37,788 nucleotides of DNA from Candidatus Eubacterium faecigallinarum (GTDB lineage Bacteria > Bacillota > Clostridia > Oscillospirales > Acutalibacteraceae), in NCBI GenBank assembly GCA_019115455.1, contig DXDN01000023.1, positions 1-37,788 on the forward strand, written 5' to 3'. How positions within the stretch are numbered: position 1 is the stretch's first letter; each line of letters opens with the position of its first letter. Under the pieces are notes generated by a model. It was not told the DNA's origin. It did no database searches and saw nothing but the letters and a program-made list of their open reading frames with translations. Shown piece after piece: positions 1-7,657 of this stretch. Made by a program: the position numbers and the translations under genes.

Positions 1-2
1 AG

Positions 3-791
3 TTAAATGATGAGGCGAAAGTTAAAATTCTTAATGAGTACGCACCAAAGTTTTGGATTGCTAAGGATGAAAAATATATGCCTTCAAGCATAGAATATGC
101 TATCAATAGTCCTGACACAACAATTGACGAAGAAAACAACATTTTCGTTGACGGTATGGTAAAAGGTGACGAAATTATTGATTACTTCTATGGCGATTTG
201 TCAACAGCGAAGGTTTATTCATACTGGGTAGATAAAAGCGGCGATTATGTTGATTTGGTTTACTTTGTATTTTGCCCATATAATGAAAGCAAGAAAATTG
301 CAGGAAAATGGTGGAATAACCATATTGGTGACTGGGAACATGCATCAGTAAGAATTAAGGTTACAGAAAGTGGTGTTGTACCTGTAAAGGTTGCATATCA
401 AACACACTCATTTGTAGACTATGCGGTATGGAGTGATGCTGAAAAAGAAGAAACTCATCCTGTTGTTTACATATCAAAAGGAAGCCACGGAATGTGGAAA
501 CAAGAAGGGGATAATGCATATTTTGATATTGGCATTTTCAAATTGGTTGACGAATGTTCAAAAGGGACTGCCTGGAACTCGTGGGAAAACGATACTTTGG
601 AAACATACACATTTGACCCTATTACAAAAACAGGTGCAGGACTTGGGGACACAGAATGGACCGGATGTTTTGAATATGAAAACTCAACAATAAAGCGTTG
701 GGGAAATAAAAAATTAAATTCAACATTATCAGACGGGCCTGAAGGTCCACAAAGAAAAATACCGCTTAAAAATTATATTGAATTTAAATAA
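3..791 (+). CDS. Vps62-like domain protein, 5' end cut by window edge
   Basis: The frame is open to the left edge and reads as good protein upstream of the first in-frame ATG at 78, so the gene almost certainly begins outside the window. The visible 262 residues carry features I associate with the Vps62/DUF946 family: a 'YAPKFW...DEKYMPSS' segment near the start, 'GDWEHASVRIK' in the middle and 'HPVVYISKGSHGMW' about 40 residues later. These D/E/H-rich blocks lie on beta-rich sheets in that family. The biochemical role of bacterial members is not established. No signal peptide can be judged because the N-terminus is missing. The gene is clearly more AT-rich at third codon positions than the housekeeping genes further right, which suggests recent acquisition. 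It ends at a hairpin terminator 100 nt downstream. The family call is from motif memory. Confidence 0.6.
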   Translation, partial: LNDEAKVKILNEYAPKFWIAKDEKYMPSSIEYAINSPDTTIDEENNIFVDGMVKGDEIIDYFYGDLSTAKVYSYWVDKSGDYVDLVYFVFCPYNESKKIAGKWWNNHIGDWEHASVRIKVTESGVVPVKVAYQTHSFVDYAVWSDAEKEETHPVVYISKGSHGMWKQEGDNAYFDIGIFKLVDECSKGTAWNSWENDTLETYTFDPITKTGAGLGDTEWTGCFEYENSTIKRWGNKKLNSTLSDGPEGPQRKIPLKNYIEFK

Positions 792-891
792 CTGTATTAG
801 AATATAGTATAAATTGACGCAGAAAAGGGACTATTTCATTACGCAAAAGAAAAACACGCAGTACGATATGCCGATTAATGTCGAAAATAAC

Positions 892-929
892 AAAAGCCCT
901 AAAACTCTTTACGAGTTTTAGGGCTTTTT
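892..929. terminator. Rho-independent terminator, probably bidirectional
   Basis: AAAGCCCTAAAACTC and GAGTTTTAGGGCTTT form a stem of about 15 bp around a TTTAC loop, followed by a T-run on the plus strand and preceded by an A-run that gives a T-run on the minus strand. It sits between the convergent Vps62-like gene (+) and aldo/keto reductase gene (-), so it can serve both. Confidence 0.85.
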
Positions 930-1026
930 ACAGTCTGAAAACTGTTAAAAACATCTTATTTTGTATAAAAGCTTATTGTATAATTTTTTTATCAATATAT
1001 TCTTTTACTTACAGGTATTAATTTTA

Positions 1027-1947
1027 TTACGGAAGAATGTGACCTGCAAAAAGATAGATTTTATACCATTCCTCACGGGTGAGTTCAAATTGTGTTCCTT
1101 TTACTATTTCCGCCATTCGGTCAGTATTGGTGGTTCCTGCAATCATCTGAATATTTGCCGGGTGCCTCAAAACCCAAGCTGTTGCCACTGCTGTGGGAGT
1201 TGCGTCGTATTTTTTGCTTAACTCTTTGAGTAAATCATTAAGCTCCGGAAAAGCTTTTCTGTCGTCAATAAAGGCACCTTTAAAAAATCCGTATAAAAAC
1301 GGCGACCAAGCCTGTATGGTAATTTTATTTATACGGCAGTAGTCAATTACGCTGCCGTCCCTGTCTATTGCTCCGTCTGTCAGCATATTTGCCTCAATTC
1401 CTGACGCTATCATATTTGAATGACAGACTCCGAACTGGAGCTGATTTACAAGAATATCCTGTTTTACGTATTGTTTTAAAAGCTCAATCTGCATAGGACG
1501 GTGATTTGAAACTCCGAAGTTTTTTACTTTTCCGGAATTTTGCAGAATATCAAAAGCCTCCGCCACTTCCTCGGGTTCAACTAATGCATCAGGTCTGTGA
1601 AGCACAAGCATATCAAGATAATCTGTATCAAGTCGGCTGAGTATTCCGTCTACTGATTTTAAAATATATTCTTTTGAGAAATCGTACATGCCTTTTCTGA
1701 TACCGCACTTTGACTGTAAAATAATGTCTTCGCGGTTCAATCCTGTTTCTTTAAATGCCTTTGCAAATACTTTTTCACAGTTTCCGCCGCCGTAAATATC
1801 TGCATGGTCGAAGAAATTCAGCCCCTGTTCAACGCAGTAATTAAGGTGATTTACAAGGTCCTTTTCTTCCATATCGCCTATTCTCATACAGCCTACCGCA
1901 ACGGCAGGCACTTTATTATCACTTTTTCCGAGCATTATATTTTTCAT
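1027..1947 (-). CDS. Aldo/keto reductase, YdhF-like
   Basis: This 306-residue protein is a single (beta/alpha)8 NAD(P)H-dependent oxidoreductase of the aldo/keto reductase superfamily, cytosolic, reducing carbonyl compounds; the physiological substrate cannot be told from sequence. The catalytic tetrad is visible: Asp and Tyr in 'FFDHADIYGGG', Lys in 'LQSKCG' and His in 'MLVLHRPDA'. The cofactor end is seen in 'IMIAGTTNTDRM'. The 'PDALVEPEEVAEAF' and 'GVSNHRPMQ' blocks fit the YdhF-type subgroup. I chose the ATG at 1947 because AGGAGAT lies 7 nt upstream; an upstream in-frame start at 2022 lacks a ribosome site and adds residues unlike the family. It follows the OYE-type gene on the same strand with a gap of about 140 nt. 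Confidence 0.9.
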   Translation of the reverse strand: MKNIMLGKSDNKVPAVAVGCMRIGDMEEKDLVNHLNYCVEQGLNFFDHADIYGGGNCEKVFAKAFKETGLNREDIILQSKCGIRKGMYDFSKEYILKSVDGILSRLDTDYLDMLVLHRPDALVEPEEVAEAFDILQNSGKVKNFGVSNHRPMQIELLKQYVKQDILVNQLQFGVCHSNMIASGIEANMLTDGAIDRDGSVIDYCRINKITIQAWSPFLYGFFKGAFIDDRKAFPELNDLLKELSKKYDATPTAVATAWVLRHPANIQMIAGTTNTDRMAEIVKGTQFELTREEWYKIYLFAGHILP

Positions 1948-2085
1948 AAAATCATCTCCTATATAAAAGATTATAACATGATTATATATGGAATAACAGC
2001 AAATATATGTTCTGTTAAGCATAAAAATTAATTTACAGGCAAAAGAGCTTGAAACGGTCGCAGTAATATCGACCTTTTTTTCTTT

Positions 2086-3279
2086 TTACTTAACTCTGCC
2101 GTAAAGGCATCGCGTGGGTTCTTTTTCAATTACAAGACCGCAGCAGTTACACATAATGCATTTTGCCTGCGTCTGCTTGCCGCTTTTCAGTTTTCTGACC
2201 AAATCGGGTTCACAGATAAACGGACGGCACATTGAAACGAAATCTGATTTGCCTGACTGAAGAATATATTCCATATCATTCAGTTTATGTATTCCTCCCA
2301 CTGCAATGACCGGAATTGAAACGGCTTTTTTTATTATTTCTGCGTTTTCTACATTAAAATTTTCAAGCGGGGTTGGCTGCTTAATCATTGGATTGACAAG
2401 ATTAGCCGCCGTGAGAGCTATTTTGGAAAACCAATTAGGAAATGAGGCACAGGGCTCCCTGTACTTAAATACGGCTTCCATAGGCATTATGCGGCTTCGC
2501 ATTGTGTTCATACCGTCTGCAACAGTACCGCAGGAAACCTCAACAGCATCGAGCCCTGCGTTTTCAAGAATATGCAGTATTTCTACAGTATCGTTTATGT
2601 TCATACCGTTTTTGCGATTGTCTACGGCGCTTATCTTAATCCATACGGGCAGGTTTGTGTTTTGTTTTATGCCTTCTGTTATCAGCTTGACAAAGCGGCA
2701 TCTGTTTTCCAAATTTCCTCCCCATTTATCATTGCGTCTGTTCCCGTGGCGGGAGAAAAAGTCGTGAATCAAGTAGCCGTGTCCGCCGTGGAGCTGAACA
2801 GCATCAAAGCCTGCTTTTTCCGCACTGACAGCGCCATGAATAAAATCATCTATGATTTTATTGATTTCACTGTCATCAAGAGGTTTTGCTTTATCAGGAT
2901 AAAAAGGGTGCAAAACATCCGAGGGCGCTACCTTTTGATACCCGATTGCCTTTGAAGATGTCTGACGGCCGCAATGGGCAAGCTGGAGAACAATTTTTCC
3001 CCCGCGTTTATGAACTGTGTCGGTAAGAAGACGGTAATTGTCAAGTCCTTTATCATTATATATAGTGAGCATTTTGGGATACGGGGAAACGCCGTTTCTG
3101 CTTACTGCGGCATATCCTGAAATAATACATCCGACTCCGCTTTCGGCTAAAAAACCGTATTTTCTTATCAGCTTTTCGCCTGGTGCGCCGTTTTCGTCAG
3201 CAAGTCCGTCGTGGGTTGCGGAACGAAATATCCTGTTTCTTACCACAAAGCCAGATATTTGTGCATTATCAAAAACCAT
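2086..3279 (-). CDS. NADH:flavin oxidoreductase, old yellow enzyme family (single domain)
   Basis: A 397-residue FMN-binding TIM-barrel oxidoreductase of the old yellow enzyme family, expected to reduce activated C=C bonds or related substrates using NAD(P)H. Family marks in order: 'VRNRIFRSATHDG' at the N-terminus, 'QLAHCGRQ', 'GFDAVQLHGGHGYLIHDFFS' with the substrate-binding histidines, 'NLENRCRF', 'IPVIAVGGI' and 'SMCRPFICEPDLV' for phosphate/FMN binding. A Cys-rich tail (C-x2-C-C, then CLYGR) resembles the iron-sulfur cysteines of long OYE-like enzymes, but the protein stops there and lacks the C-terminal flavin/NAD module. It may need a partner or hold only a residual cluster. The start at 3279 is preceded by GAGGT at proper spacing; an upstream ATG at 3318 has no such site. 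Transcription probably starts at the palindrome-overlapped promoter at 3310-3345. Confidence 0.88.
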   Translation of the reverse strand: MVFDNAQISGFVVRNRIFRSATHDGLADENGAPGEKLIRKYGFLAESGVGCIISGYAAVSRNGVSPYPKMLTIYNDKGLDNYRLLTDTVHKRGGKIVLQLAHCGRQTSSKAIGYQKVAPSDVLHPFYPDKAKPLDDSEINKIIDDFIHGAVSAEKAGFDAVQLHGGHGYLIHDFFSRHGNRRNDKWGGNLENRCRFVKLITEGIKQNTNLPVWIKISAVDNRKNGMNINDTVEILHILENAGLDAVEVSCGTVADGMNTMRSRIMPMEAVFKYREPCASFPNWFSKIALTAANLVNPMIKQPTPLENFNVENAEIIKKAVSIPVIAVGGIHKLNDMEYILQSGKSDFVSMCRPFICEPDLVRKLKSGKQTQAKCIMCNCCGLVIEKEPTRCLYGRVK

Positions 3280-3309
3280 ATGTTTTACCTCATTATCATT
3301 ACTAAGTTT

Positions 3310-3338
3310 AATATACAATATAAATATATCTTCTACAA
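3310..3338 (-). promoter_or_regulatory. Predicted promoter of the OYE-type gene
   Basis: Read on the minus strand, TTGTAG (3338-3333) and TATATT (3315-3310) are separated by exactly 17 nt. The -35 box lies inside the palindrome at 3324-3345. Confidence 0.55.
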
Positions 3339-3345
3339 GATATAT
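3324..3345. promoter_or_regulatory. Perfect 9-4-9 palindrome, candidate operator
   Basis: ATATATCTT-CTAC-AAGATATAT is a perfect inverted repeat that covers the -35 box of the minus-strand promoter. A dimeric repressor (for example MarR- or HxlR-like) bound there would block RNA polymerase. The regulator is not identifiable in this window. Confidence 0.5.
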
Positions 3346-3413
3346 TAATTAAATTTTGAACGCTTCAACGGAAAAACTGCAAATTGTTTGCGGTATGCTT
3401 GTTAAACTTTTTA

Positions 3414-3442
3414 TTGCTCAGAGTTTAATTGTATAATATAAT
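3414..3442 (+). promoter_or_regulatory. Predicted promoter of the flavodoxin/nucleotide cassette
   Basis: TTGCTC (3414-3419), 17-nt spacer, TATAAT (3437-3442), 23 nt before the first ATG of the four-gene run. A leader this short argues against upstream genes being co-transcribed. Confidence 0.65.
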
Positions 3443-3465
3443 GTAGAAAAAGGCAGGAGATTTGA

Positions 3466-4026
3466 ATGAAAGCGGTTTGTATTGTTGGAAGTGCAAGGAA
3501 TAACGGGAGCTCTAATTATTTGATTGATATGATAATCAAGGGGATGGCTGAAAACGGTATTGAGTCCAAGAAATATTGTGTTGGCGACATGAATATCAAA
3601 TACTGCCTTGGGTGCAAGAAGTGCTATACTGATGGGAAATGTGTTCAAAATGACGATGTTTACAAAATAGTTTCCGATATATTATCCTCCGATTATGTCG
3701 TGATTGCTGCACCGTCATATTGGGCAGATGTGCCCGGTAAGTTAAAAGTTTTCTTTGACAGAAATACGCCGTTTGGCGACACAAATACTAACAGAATTTT
3801 AATGGCGGAAAAGAAAATTAAGGGCATTGCCATTGCAGTAAGAGCAGGGGTGCGGCAAGCGGAAAACGATTTGATATTAAATTCCATTGAACATTATTTC
3901 GGGCATCTCGGTATTGAAACAGTTAAAAAGTTTTCTGTTTTGCAGACGAACACCCTTGACGATTTGCTCACAAATCATAAGGATGAAATAAATGAGATAT
4001 ACGAAGCAGGTAAGAGCATAAAATGA
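3466..4026 (+). CDS. Flavodoxin-fold NAD(P)H-dependent FMN reductase
   Basis: This 186-residue protein has the flavodoxin-like fold of the iron-sulfur flavoprotein/WrbA-like FMN reductases. The N-terminal phosphate-binding loop is 'IVGSARNNGSSNYL', followed by 'GCKKCYTDGKCVQNDD' (a three-Cys segment typical of Clostridial members) and 'VIAAPSYWADVPGKLKVFFDR', the usual flavin-ring contact region. It is predicted cytosolic and to transfer electrons to or from FMN; the substrate is unknown. AGGAG lies 8 nt before the ATG. Its last four bases overlap the next start (ATGA), so it is the first gene of a tightly coupled run with a deoxyribosyltransferase-like, a MazG-like and a Nudix protein. Confidence 0.85.
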   Translation: MKAVCIVGSARNNGSSNYLIDMIIKGMAENGIESKKYCVGDMNIKYCLGCKKCYTDGKCVQNDDVYKIVSDILSSDYVVIAAPSYWADVPGKLKVFFDRNTPFGDTNTNRILMAEKKIKGIAIAVRAGVRQAENDLILNSIEHYFGHLGIETVKKFSVLQTNTLDDLLTNHKDEINEIYEAGKSIK

Positions 4027-4322
4027 AAACAATTACAGTTTGCGGGGGCAGAAAATATAAAAATGAAATGACGCAGGCGGATTTAGAGCTGGAGCTAAAG
4101 GGAAATGTTGTGCTGATGCCGATATTTCCGCCGGATGGTGATGTTAATTATGACGAAAATGAGGTTGACATTTTAGGCAAAATGCACAAAGAGAAAATCA
4201 AAATATCAGATGCAATTTTTGTTGCCGACATTAACGGCTATATAGGCGAATCCACCAAAAGTGAAATAGAATTGGCAAAATCCTTAAACAAAGAAATAAT
4301 ATACTGCTCTTATGTTTTTTAG
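4023..4322 (+). CDS. Small nucleoside 2-deoxyribosyltransferase-like protein
   Basis: A 99-residue single-domain protein with the look of the short, Rossmann-like nucleoside 2-deoxyribosyltransferase/DUF4406 group. It has 'ITVCGGRKY' at the N-terminal nucleotide-binding strand, 'HKEKIKISDAIFVADING' in the middle and 'YIGESTKSEIELAKSLNKEIIY' at the end. The Gly-x-Ser-Thr-x-x-Glu segment matches the helix carrying the catalytic-type Glu in 2-deoxyribosyltransferases. True transferase activity is not proven for these very short members, which may only bind nucleotides. The ATG overlaps the stop of the flavin reductase gene by 4 nt, indicating translational coupling. Confidence 0.65.
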   Translation: MKTITVCGGRKYKNEMTQADLELELKGNVVLMPIFPPDGDVNYDENEVDILGKMHKEKIKISDAIFVADINGYIGESTKSEIELAKSLNKEIIYCSYVF

Positions 4323-4332
4323 GGAGATAGAG

Positions 4333-4647
4333 ATGATTAGAATTTATAAAAAGCTGGTTAGGGATAATATTCCTGACATATGCATTTCAAACAATCAAAT
4401 TCCTGATTACAGGGTTCTTGATGATGAAGAGTACCGCCGTGAGCTTAGAAAAAAGTTAAAAGAGGAAACAAAAGAATATCTGATAAGTCACAGTGAGGAA
4501 GAATTGGCGGATATTATTGAAGTGGTTGAGGCTCTTGCCAAAGTGCAGGGCGTCAGCTTTGAAAAATTGCTGGAAATAAAAGAACAAAAGGCAAAAAAGA
4601 ACGGGAAATTTGACAAAAGATATTTTCTTGAAAGCGTGAAGAAATAG
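4333..4647 (+). CDS. MazG/phosphoribosyl-ATP pyrophosphohydrolase-like protein
   Basis: A 104-residue all-alpha protein starting 'MIRIYKKLVRDNIPDIC', a start typical of stand-alone MazG-fold proteins related to phosphoribosyl-ATP pyrophosphohydrolase. The acidic metal-binding helices are visible as 'KLKEETKEYL' (E-x2-E) and 'EEELADIIEVVEALAKVQG' (E-x2-D), the arrangement used to hold Mg2+ for hydrolysing nucleoside triphosphates. It lacks the rest of a histidine biosynthetic enzyme, so a house-cleaning NTPase role is more likely than HisE. The ATG at 4333 was chosen because AGGGAGAT lies just upstream; an alternative start at 4312 overlaps the previous gene and has no ribosome site. Confidence 0.75.
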   Translation: MIRIYKKLVRDNIPDICISNNQIPDYRVLDDEEYRRELRKKLKEETKEYLISHSEEELADIIEVVEALAKVQGVSFEKLLEIKEQKAKKNGKFDKRYFLESVKK

Positions 4648-4658
4648 GAGAAATATAT

Positions 4659-5087
4659 ATGACAAAGGTAAAGTTTTACGATTCTGTAGACGACGAAAAG
4701 CTTAAATTTGCTGTTATTATTTCCAAGCATAACGGTATGTATGTGTTTTGTAAACACAAGGACAGAAGCACTTTTGAGATACCGGGTGGGCACAGAGAGC
4801 CGGGTGAGTTAATTGAAGAAACGGCGAAAAGAGAACTGCGAGAGGAAACCGGGGCAATAGATTTTGAGATATTTAAAATCTGCGTATATTCGGTTATTGA
4901 TGAGGACAATTTCGGCGGGCAGGAGACTTTTGGCATGCTGTTTTTTGCTGATATCAGAAGCTTTGAGCCTGAACTGCACAGCGAAATTGAGAAAATAATT
5001 ATTACAGACAAACTGCCGGACAACTGGACATACCCCCAGATACAGCCGAAGCTTTTGGAAAAAGCAAGGATAAGGGGCTTTATTTAA
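4659..5087 (+). CDS. Nudix hydrolase
   Basis: A 142-residue hydrolase of nucleoside diphosphate-linked compounds. The Nudix box runs from 'GGHREPGE' to 'RELREETGA' (about residues 44-67) and contains the full G-x5-E-x7-RE-x2-EE-x-G pattern with its metal-binding glutamates. The remaining sequence forms the usual beta-grasp flanks. Substrate is unknown. GGAGAAATATAT precedes the ATG and the gap to the MazG-like gene is only 11 nt, so both probably come from the 3414 promoter. Together with the two preceding proteins it suggests nucleotide-pool sanitation or nucleoside salvage. No terminator is visible between it and the glycosidase gene. Confidence 0.9.
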   Translation: MTKVKFYDSVDDEKLKFAVIISKHNGMYVFCKHKDRSTFEIPGGHREPGELIEETAKRELREETGAIDFEIFKICVYSVIDEDNFGGQETFGMLFFADIRSFEPELHSEIEKIIITDKLPDNWTYPQIQPKLLEKARIRGFI

Positions 5088-5144
5088 CGGCATCGAATTA
5101 GTAAATATAAAGTCGGTATTTAGCAACTAAAGAAAGGGAAATTT

Positions 5145-6896
5145 ATGAAAACGTACAGGACAGAACATCCTAATCCTCAGTTTGAGAGAGACGACTGGCA
5201 GTGCCTTAACGGAGAATGGGATTTTGGATTTAAGAAGGCTGTGCCGGGGTTCAAATTTTCAGCCGATGAATCCACGGCAGTTAAAATACGTGGTGACAAT
5301 AATTTTCCAACGAAAATCAATGTTCCGTTTTGCATAGAAAGCAGTCTTTCCGAAATAGGATTTACCGATTTCGTAAATATGGTATGGTACAGAAAAACGG
5401 TGGATATCAAAAAGAACTCAAAGCGTGTATTTCTGCACATTGGGGCGGCGGATTACTTGACCACTGTACTTATAAACGGCAAGGCGGCAGGCAGGCACAA
5501 AGGCGGATATACGTCCTTTAGCTTTGAAATAACTGAACTTATTAAAGACGGCGAAAACGAAGTATTTATTCTGTGCGAGGACAGTGTAAAAAATCCTTTG
5601 GTTATGCGGGGCAAGCAGAGCGAGCGCAGAAAAAGCCACGGCTGCGATTACACGAGAACCACGGGAATTTGGCAGAGCGTGTATTTGGAATACGTGCCTA
5701 AGGAGTACATAAAAAAGATTAAGATTTTCCCGGATGCGAAAAATTGCAGTGTTACGGTAAATGCGGAATTTTCGGGAGTTGCGGACTTCGTTTGCGAGGC
5801 ATTTTACAACGGAAAAGCAGTGGGAAGAGCAGAGCTTAAGCAGGCAAGCACCAATCGCTTTTTTGAGATAAAGCTCAGCGAAAAACATCTGTGGCAGCCG
5901 GGCGACGGAAAACTTTATGATTTGAAGCTGACTTTCGGAAATGACACGGTAAACAGTTATTTCGGACTCAGGGACATCAGGCTCGACGGGTTCAGGTTCC
6001 TTATCAATGATAAAAGCGTATTTCAGCGGCTGGTGCTTGATCAGGGCTTTTATCAGGATGGAATTTATACTGCGCCTGACGAGCAGGCTATGATAAATGA
6101 CATAGAACTTTCTTTTGCCCTGGGATTTAACGGTGCAAGGCTCCATCAAAAGGTGTTTGAGCCGAGATTTTTATATAATTGTGACAGGATGGGATATCTT
6201 GTTTGGGGAGAGTACGCCAACTGGGGGCTTGATTATTCTTCTGCCAAATCAGTTGCGGTGTTCCTCAGCGAGTGGAAAGAAGTTGTTGAGCGTGATTTTA
6301 ATCATCCGTCGATAATCGGCTGGTGCCCTTTTAATGAAACTTGGGATTACCACGGCAGAAGGCAGTATGACGAACTGCTCAGCACGGTGTATGACTTTAC
6401 AAAAACTGCCGACCCCACACGTCCGTGCATTGACACAAGTGGTAATTTTCATGTTAAGACGGATATTTATGACGTGCACGATTACAGCTATGACACGGAA
6501 TTTTTCAAGTCGAATTACGACAGGCTTGTAACGGAAAACGAGCTTTACGAACACGTGCTAAATGACAATCCGGGCAGGCAGAAATACGGCGGACAGCCTG
6601 TTTTTGTAAGCGAGTACGGCGGCATAAAATGGGAGACGGACAGCTCAGTTAAATCCTGGGGCTACGGCAAGGATGTTAAAACACCTCAGGAATTTGCTGA
6701 CAGGTACTGCAAACTTACGCAGGCGCTTCTTTCAAACAAAAAGATTATGGGCTTTTGCTACACTCAGCTTTATGATATCGAGCAGGAGCAAAACGGGCTC
6801 TACACATACCGGCGCGAAAAGAAATTCCCTGATGAAATTTACCGAAAAATCAAGGAAACGAATACCGCCGTTGCTGAGATAGAAAAGGATGAGTGA
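5145..6896 (+). CDS. Glycoside hydrolase family 2 (beta-galactosidase/beta-glucuronidase type)
   Basis: A 583-residue retaining glycosidase. Order of domains: jelly-roll sugar-binding domain (about residues 1-175, with 'NVPFCIESSLS' and 'MVWYRKTV'), an immunoglobulin-like sandwich (about 180-275) and a TIM barrel (about 280-575). The acid/base glutamate is E398 in 'CPFNETWDYHG' and the nucleophile is E490 in 'VFVSEYGGIKWE'. No signal peptide is visible, so it probably acts in the cytosol on imported oligosaccharides. Shorter GH2 enzymes of this type include beta-galactosidases, beta-glucuronidases and others; sequence alone does not fix the sugar. GAAAGGGAAATTT precedes the ATG. It may be co-transcribed with the Nudix gene 57 nt upstream. 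Confidence 0.92.
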   Translation: MKTYRTEHPNPQFERDDWQCLNGEWDFGFKKAVPGFKFSADESTAVKIRGDNNFPTKINVPFCIESSLSEIGFTDFVNMVWYRKTVDIKKNSKRVFLHIGAADYLTTVLINGKAAGRHKGGYTSFSFEITELIKDGENEVFILCEDSVKNPLVMRGKQSERRKSHGCDYTRTTGIWQSVYLEYVPKEYIKKIKIFPDAKNCSVTVNAEFSGVADFVCEAFYNGKAVGRAELKQASTNRFFEIKLSEKHLWQPGDGKLYDLKLTFGNDTVNSYFGLRDIRLDGFRFLINDKSVFQRLVLDQGFYQDGIYTAPDEQAMINDIELSFALGFNGARLHQKVFEPRFLYNCDRMGYLVWGEYANWGLDYSSAKSVAVFLSEWKEVVERDFNHPSIIGWCPFNETWDYHGRRQYDELLSTVYDFTKTADPTRPCIDTSGNFHVKTDIYDVHDYSYDTEFFKSNYDRLVTENELYEHVLNDNPGRQKYGGQPVFVSEYGGIKWETDSSVKSWGYGKDVKTPQEFADRYCKLTQALLSNKKIMGFCYTQLYDIEQEQNGLYTYRREKKFPDEIYRKIKETNTAVAEIEKDE

Positions 6897-6933
6897 GTCT
6901 TAATTAAGGGCAAAAATTAATATGGTTATGGGA

Positions 6934-7167
6934 TTAAAAATCAGATTTTTTATCATCTGAATCGTGGCTTTTGTGATTCCTTTCCCAAGTGTCAAGAATG
7001 GCTGAGTATTCGTGATATTTATGCGGTCTGACAGGTCTTATAAACGGTGGAGTGCAAAAATGAAGCAGCAGGCATTCTCCGATGCCAGGGTAATTTTCCA
7101 CATACTCATAGCCCTCAAGTTCGCCGTTTTTTATGCGCTGTTTTATTCGGTTGTGATACGGATACAT
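6934..7167 (-). CDS. Small conserved hypothetical protein
   Basis: A 77-residue basic/aromatic protein on the minus strand with GAGGG at good spacing before the ATG. It begins 'MYPYHNRIKQRIKNGEL', then has 'YPGIGECLLLHF' and 'PVRPHKYHEY'. The His/Tyr-rich core and absence of membrane segments suggest a small soluble protein; I do not recognise a functional family. It is convergent with the GH2 gene, with only 37 nt between the stops and no clear terminator in the gap. The composition looks like real protein rather than an accidental frame. Confidence 0.6.
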   Translation of the reverse strand: MYPYHNRIKQRIKNGELEGYEYVENYPGIGECLLLHFCTPPFIRPVRPHKYHEYSAILDTWERNHKSHDSDDKKSDF

Positions 7168-7256
7168 AAAACCGCCCTCGATAAAATGCGAATGTAAAAT
7201 CTGAAGATGTTGATTTGTATTATGGATTCTGAATGCTGACTAGATTTTATAAAATG

Positions 7257-7282
7257 TGTTACTTTTTCACAAAATTGTAACA
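7257..7282. promoter_or_regulatory. Inverted repeat upstream of the 62-residue gene
   Basis: TGTTAC and GTAACA flank 14 AT-rich bases. The repeat ends 20 nt before the start codon of the small gene at 7303, in the position of a repressor or activator site. No promoter of good quality could be read, so its role is only suggested. Confidence 0.35.
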
Positions 7283-7302
7283 TATTTTATGGAGGTGTCA
7301 GT

Positions 7303-7491
7303 ATGGATATTAATACAATCAGGAATATACTCAAGAGCGATTCTTCCGCTGTTTTGATCGCAGAAATCCAAAAGATTATAGACCTTGAGCTGGAAAAACC
7401 GCCTGAGGAAATCAATACAAAGCTGATTGACGAGTGCCTTGATTTGATGGAAAAATACGGCTCGAAAAATATACTCGGCGAGGATGACTGA
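7303..7491 (+). CDS. Small acidic hypothetical protein
   Basis: A 62-residue, acidic, helix-rich protein (begins 'MDINTIRNILKSDSS', ends 'ILGEDD') with a very good ribosome site (GGAGGTG, 6 nt before the ATG). The middle 'IIDLELEKPPEEINTKLIDECLDLMEKYG' looks like two amphipathic helices. I do not recognise a family; it resembles the N-terminal helical segment of larger Clostridial proteins, but nothing follows it here. It is monocistronic: an inverted repeat lies upstream and a strong terminator begins 51 nt downstream. Confidence 0.6.
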   Translation: MDINTIRNILKSDSSAVLIAEIQKIIDLELEKPPEEINTKLIDECLDLMEKYGSKNILGEDD

Positions 7492-7541
7492 AATACTGTT
7501 TTGATTATATGATATTTAATATTTGATATAATTATAATGTG

Positions 7542-7577
7542 ATGCTCTGCACAGTATATGCGCAGAGCATTGTTTTT
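7542..7577 (+). terminator. Rho-independent terminator after the 62-residue gene
   Basis: ATGCTCTGC (7542-7550) pairs with GCAGAGCAT (7562-7570) and is followed by TGTTTTT. It isolates the small gene from polA. Confidence 0.85.
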
Positions 7578-7601
7578 GGGGATGATAAGTATAAATAAAT
7601 G

Positions 7602-7630
7602 TTGGAGTATAACGGCGATTGTGGTATAAT
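7602..7630 (+). promoter_or_regulatory. Predicted polA promoter
   Basis: TTGGAG (7602-7607), 17-nt spacer, TATAAT (7625-7630), with the polA ATG 28 nt downstream of the -10 box. Confidence 0.7.
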
Positions 7631-7657
7631 ATATAAAAATGTTTACGAGGAATATTT

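Noticed and set aside
2054-2082. Possible terminator GGTCG/CGACC plus T-run
   Set aside because: The T-run is on the plus strand, while both neighbouring genes are on the minus strand; the stem is only 5 bp.
5418-6149. 243-codon minus-strand frame inside the GH2 gene
   Set aside because: Shadow of the plus-strand glycosidase, which has complete motifs; no ribosome site.
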